This document shows positions 63,903 to 64,000 of a stretch of DNA of 64,000 nucleotides, piece after piece (position 1 is the first letter of the stretch; every line of letters starts with the position of its first letter). The stretch is from Sphingomonadales bacterium Ga0077531 (lineage in GTDB: Bacteria > Pseudomonadota > Alphaproteobacteria > Sphingomonadales > Sphingomonadaceae). The notes below the pieces were generated by a model that ran no database searches, had not been told where the DNA came from, and saw only the letters and a list, made by a program, of their open reading frames with translations. The translations under genes were made by a program, and so were the position numbers. The DNA lies in assembly GCA_001464915.1 (NCBI GenBank), contig LNED01000033.1, forward strand, positions 62,001 to 126,000, read 5' to 3'.

Positions 63903-64000
63903 ATGACTGATACGATTACGCCATTTGCCGCCATTATCCTTGCCGCTGGCAAGGGCACCCGCATGAAGAGCGATCTGCACAAGGTGCTGCACCCGATTGC
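63903..64000 (+). CDS. glmU: GlmU, N-terminus only (UDP-GlcNAc pyrophosphorylase/acetyltransferase)
   Basis: The last 98 bases encode the start of Glm[17 protein letters not shown] is the nucleotide-binding loop of the uridylyltransferase domain, and HKVLHPIA matches the next block. It begins at ATG 63903 with AGGGG upstream. The rest is beyond the window, so the acetyltransferase domain cannot be checked. Confidence 0.93.
   Translation, partial: MTDTITPFAAIILAAGKGTRMKSDLHKVLHPI

Overview
The window is a gene-dense, GC-rich chromosomal segment from an alphaproteobacterium, most probably of the order Sphingomonadales (Erythrobacteraceae-like). The evidence is a circularly permuted, two-piece tmRNA gene, a DUF2794/DUF2066/Hda neighbourhood, a large TonB-dependent receptor of the sphingomonad type, and the absence of any phage, insertion sequence, plasmid or CRISPR signature. 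The taxonomic call is inferred from gene content. Nearly every gene has a recognisable chromosomal family. Many neighbours are joined by 1-8 bp stop/start overlaps, so translational coupling is common.

Layout. 1-5.9 kb: gpsA (cut by the window edge) and tsaD on the minus strand, divergent from hemC-hemD and a membrane coiled-coil protein resembling the alphaproteobacterial Mic60/mitofilin lineage; then ubiH-type hydroxylase. 5.9-10.1 kb: a DsbD-type reductase, a lipoprotein and an S10 carboxypeptidase. 10.1-13.1 kb: a higBA toxin-antitoxin pair with a dyad operator, and uvrB. 13.2-19.6 kb: a DUF3617 lipoprotein, an alpha/beta hydrolase, and the cluster ATP-grasp / alpha-E / transglutaminase / Anbu proteasome-like peptidase, followed by a LuxR-type regulator with a degenerate receiver. 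19.6-27.4 kb: extensin-like lipoprotein, sodium:solute symporter, typA, TonB receptor, RDD protein. 27.4-32.5 kb: FtsX-type ABC exporter, SGNH esterase, recF.

32.6-33.3 kb holds a small unit absent from ordinary gene predictions: a sigma-54-type promoter, two tandem paralogous 37-residue membrane peptides, and a PspC-domain protein. It looks like an envelope-stress (phage-shock-like) operon. 33.4-37.6 kb: SDR, NUDIX, LemA with two TPM-domain proteins, mscL. 37.68-38.0 kb: permuted ssrA (tmRNA). 38.1-41.9 kb: a small membrane protein, then an arginine-succinyltransferase unit in which astA and astB are coupled to an M20 hydrolase. 42-44.8 kb: malate synthase G and an M15-type peptidase. 44.9-51.2 kb: unknown membrane-anchored protein, rsmA, pdxA, surA, lptD (outer-membrane biogenesis operon). 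51.3-54.9 kb: pepA, a tiny DUF2256 zinc protein apparently starting at ATC, a membrane protein, holC, a lipoprotein and ndk. 55-58.3 kb: sulfotransferase, a PurN-YjbR fusion and purM. 58.4-61.5 kb: DUF2066, hda, cysE, DUF2794. 61.5-64 kb: membrane protein with a strong palindromic operator candidate, an SDR, gph and the first codons of glmU.

The parts of most interest are the Anbu cluster (a predicted but functionally unresolved peptide-modification/proteolysis system), the sigma-54 twin-micropeptide/PspC operon, the Mic60-like gene in the haem operon, the PurN-YjbR fusion and the ATC-initiated DUF2256 gene.
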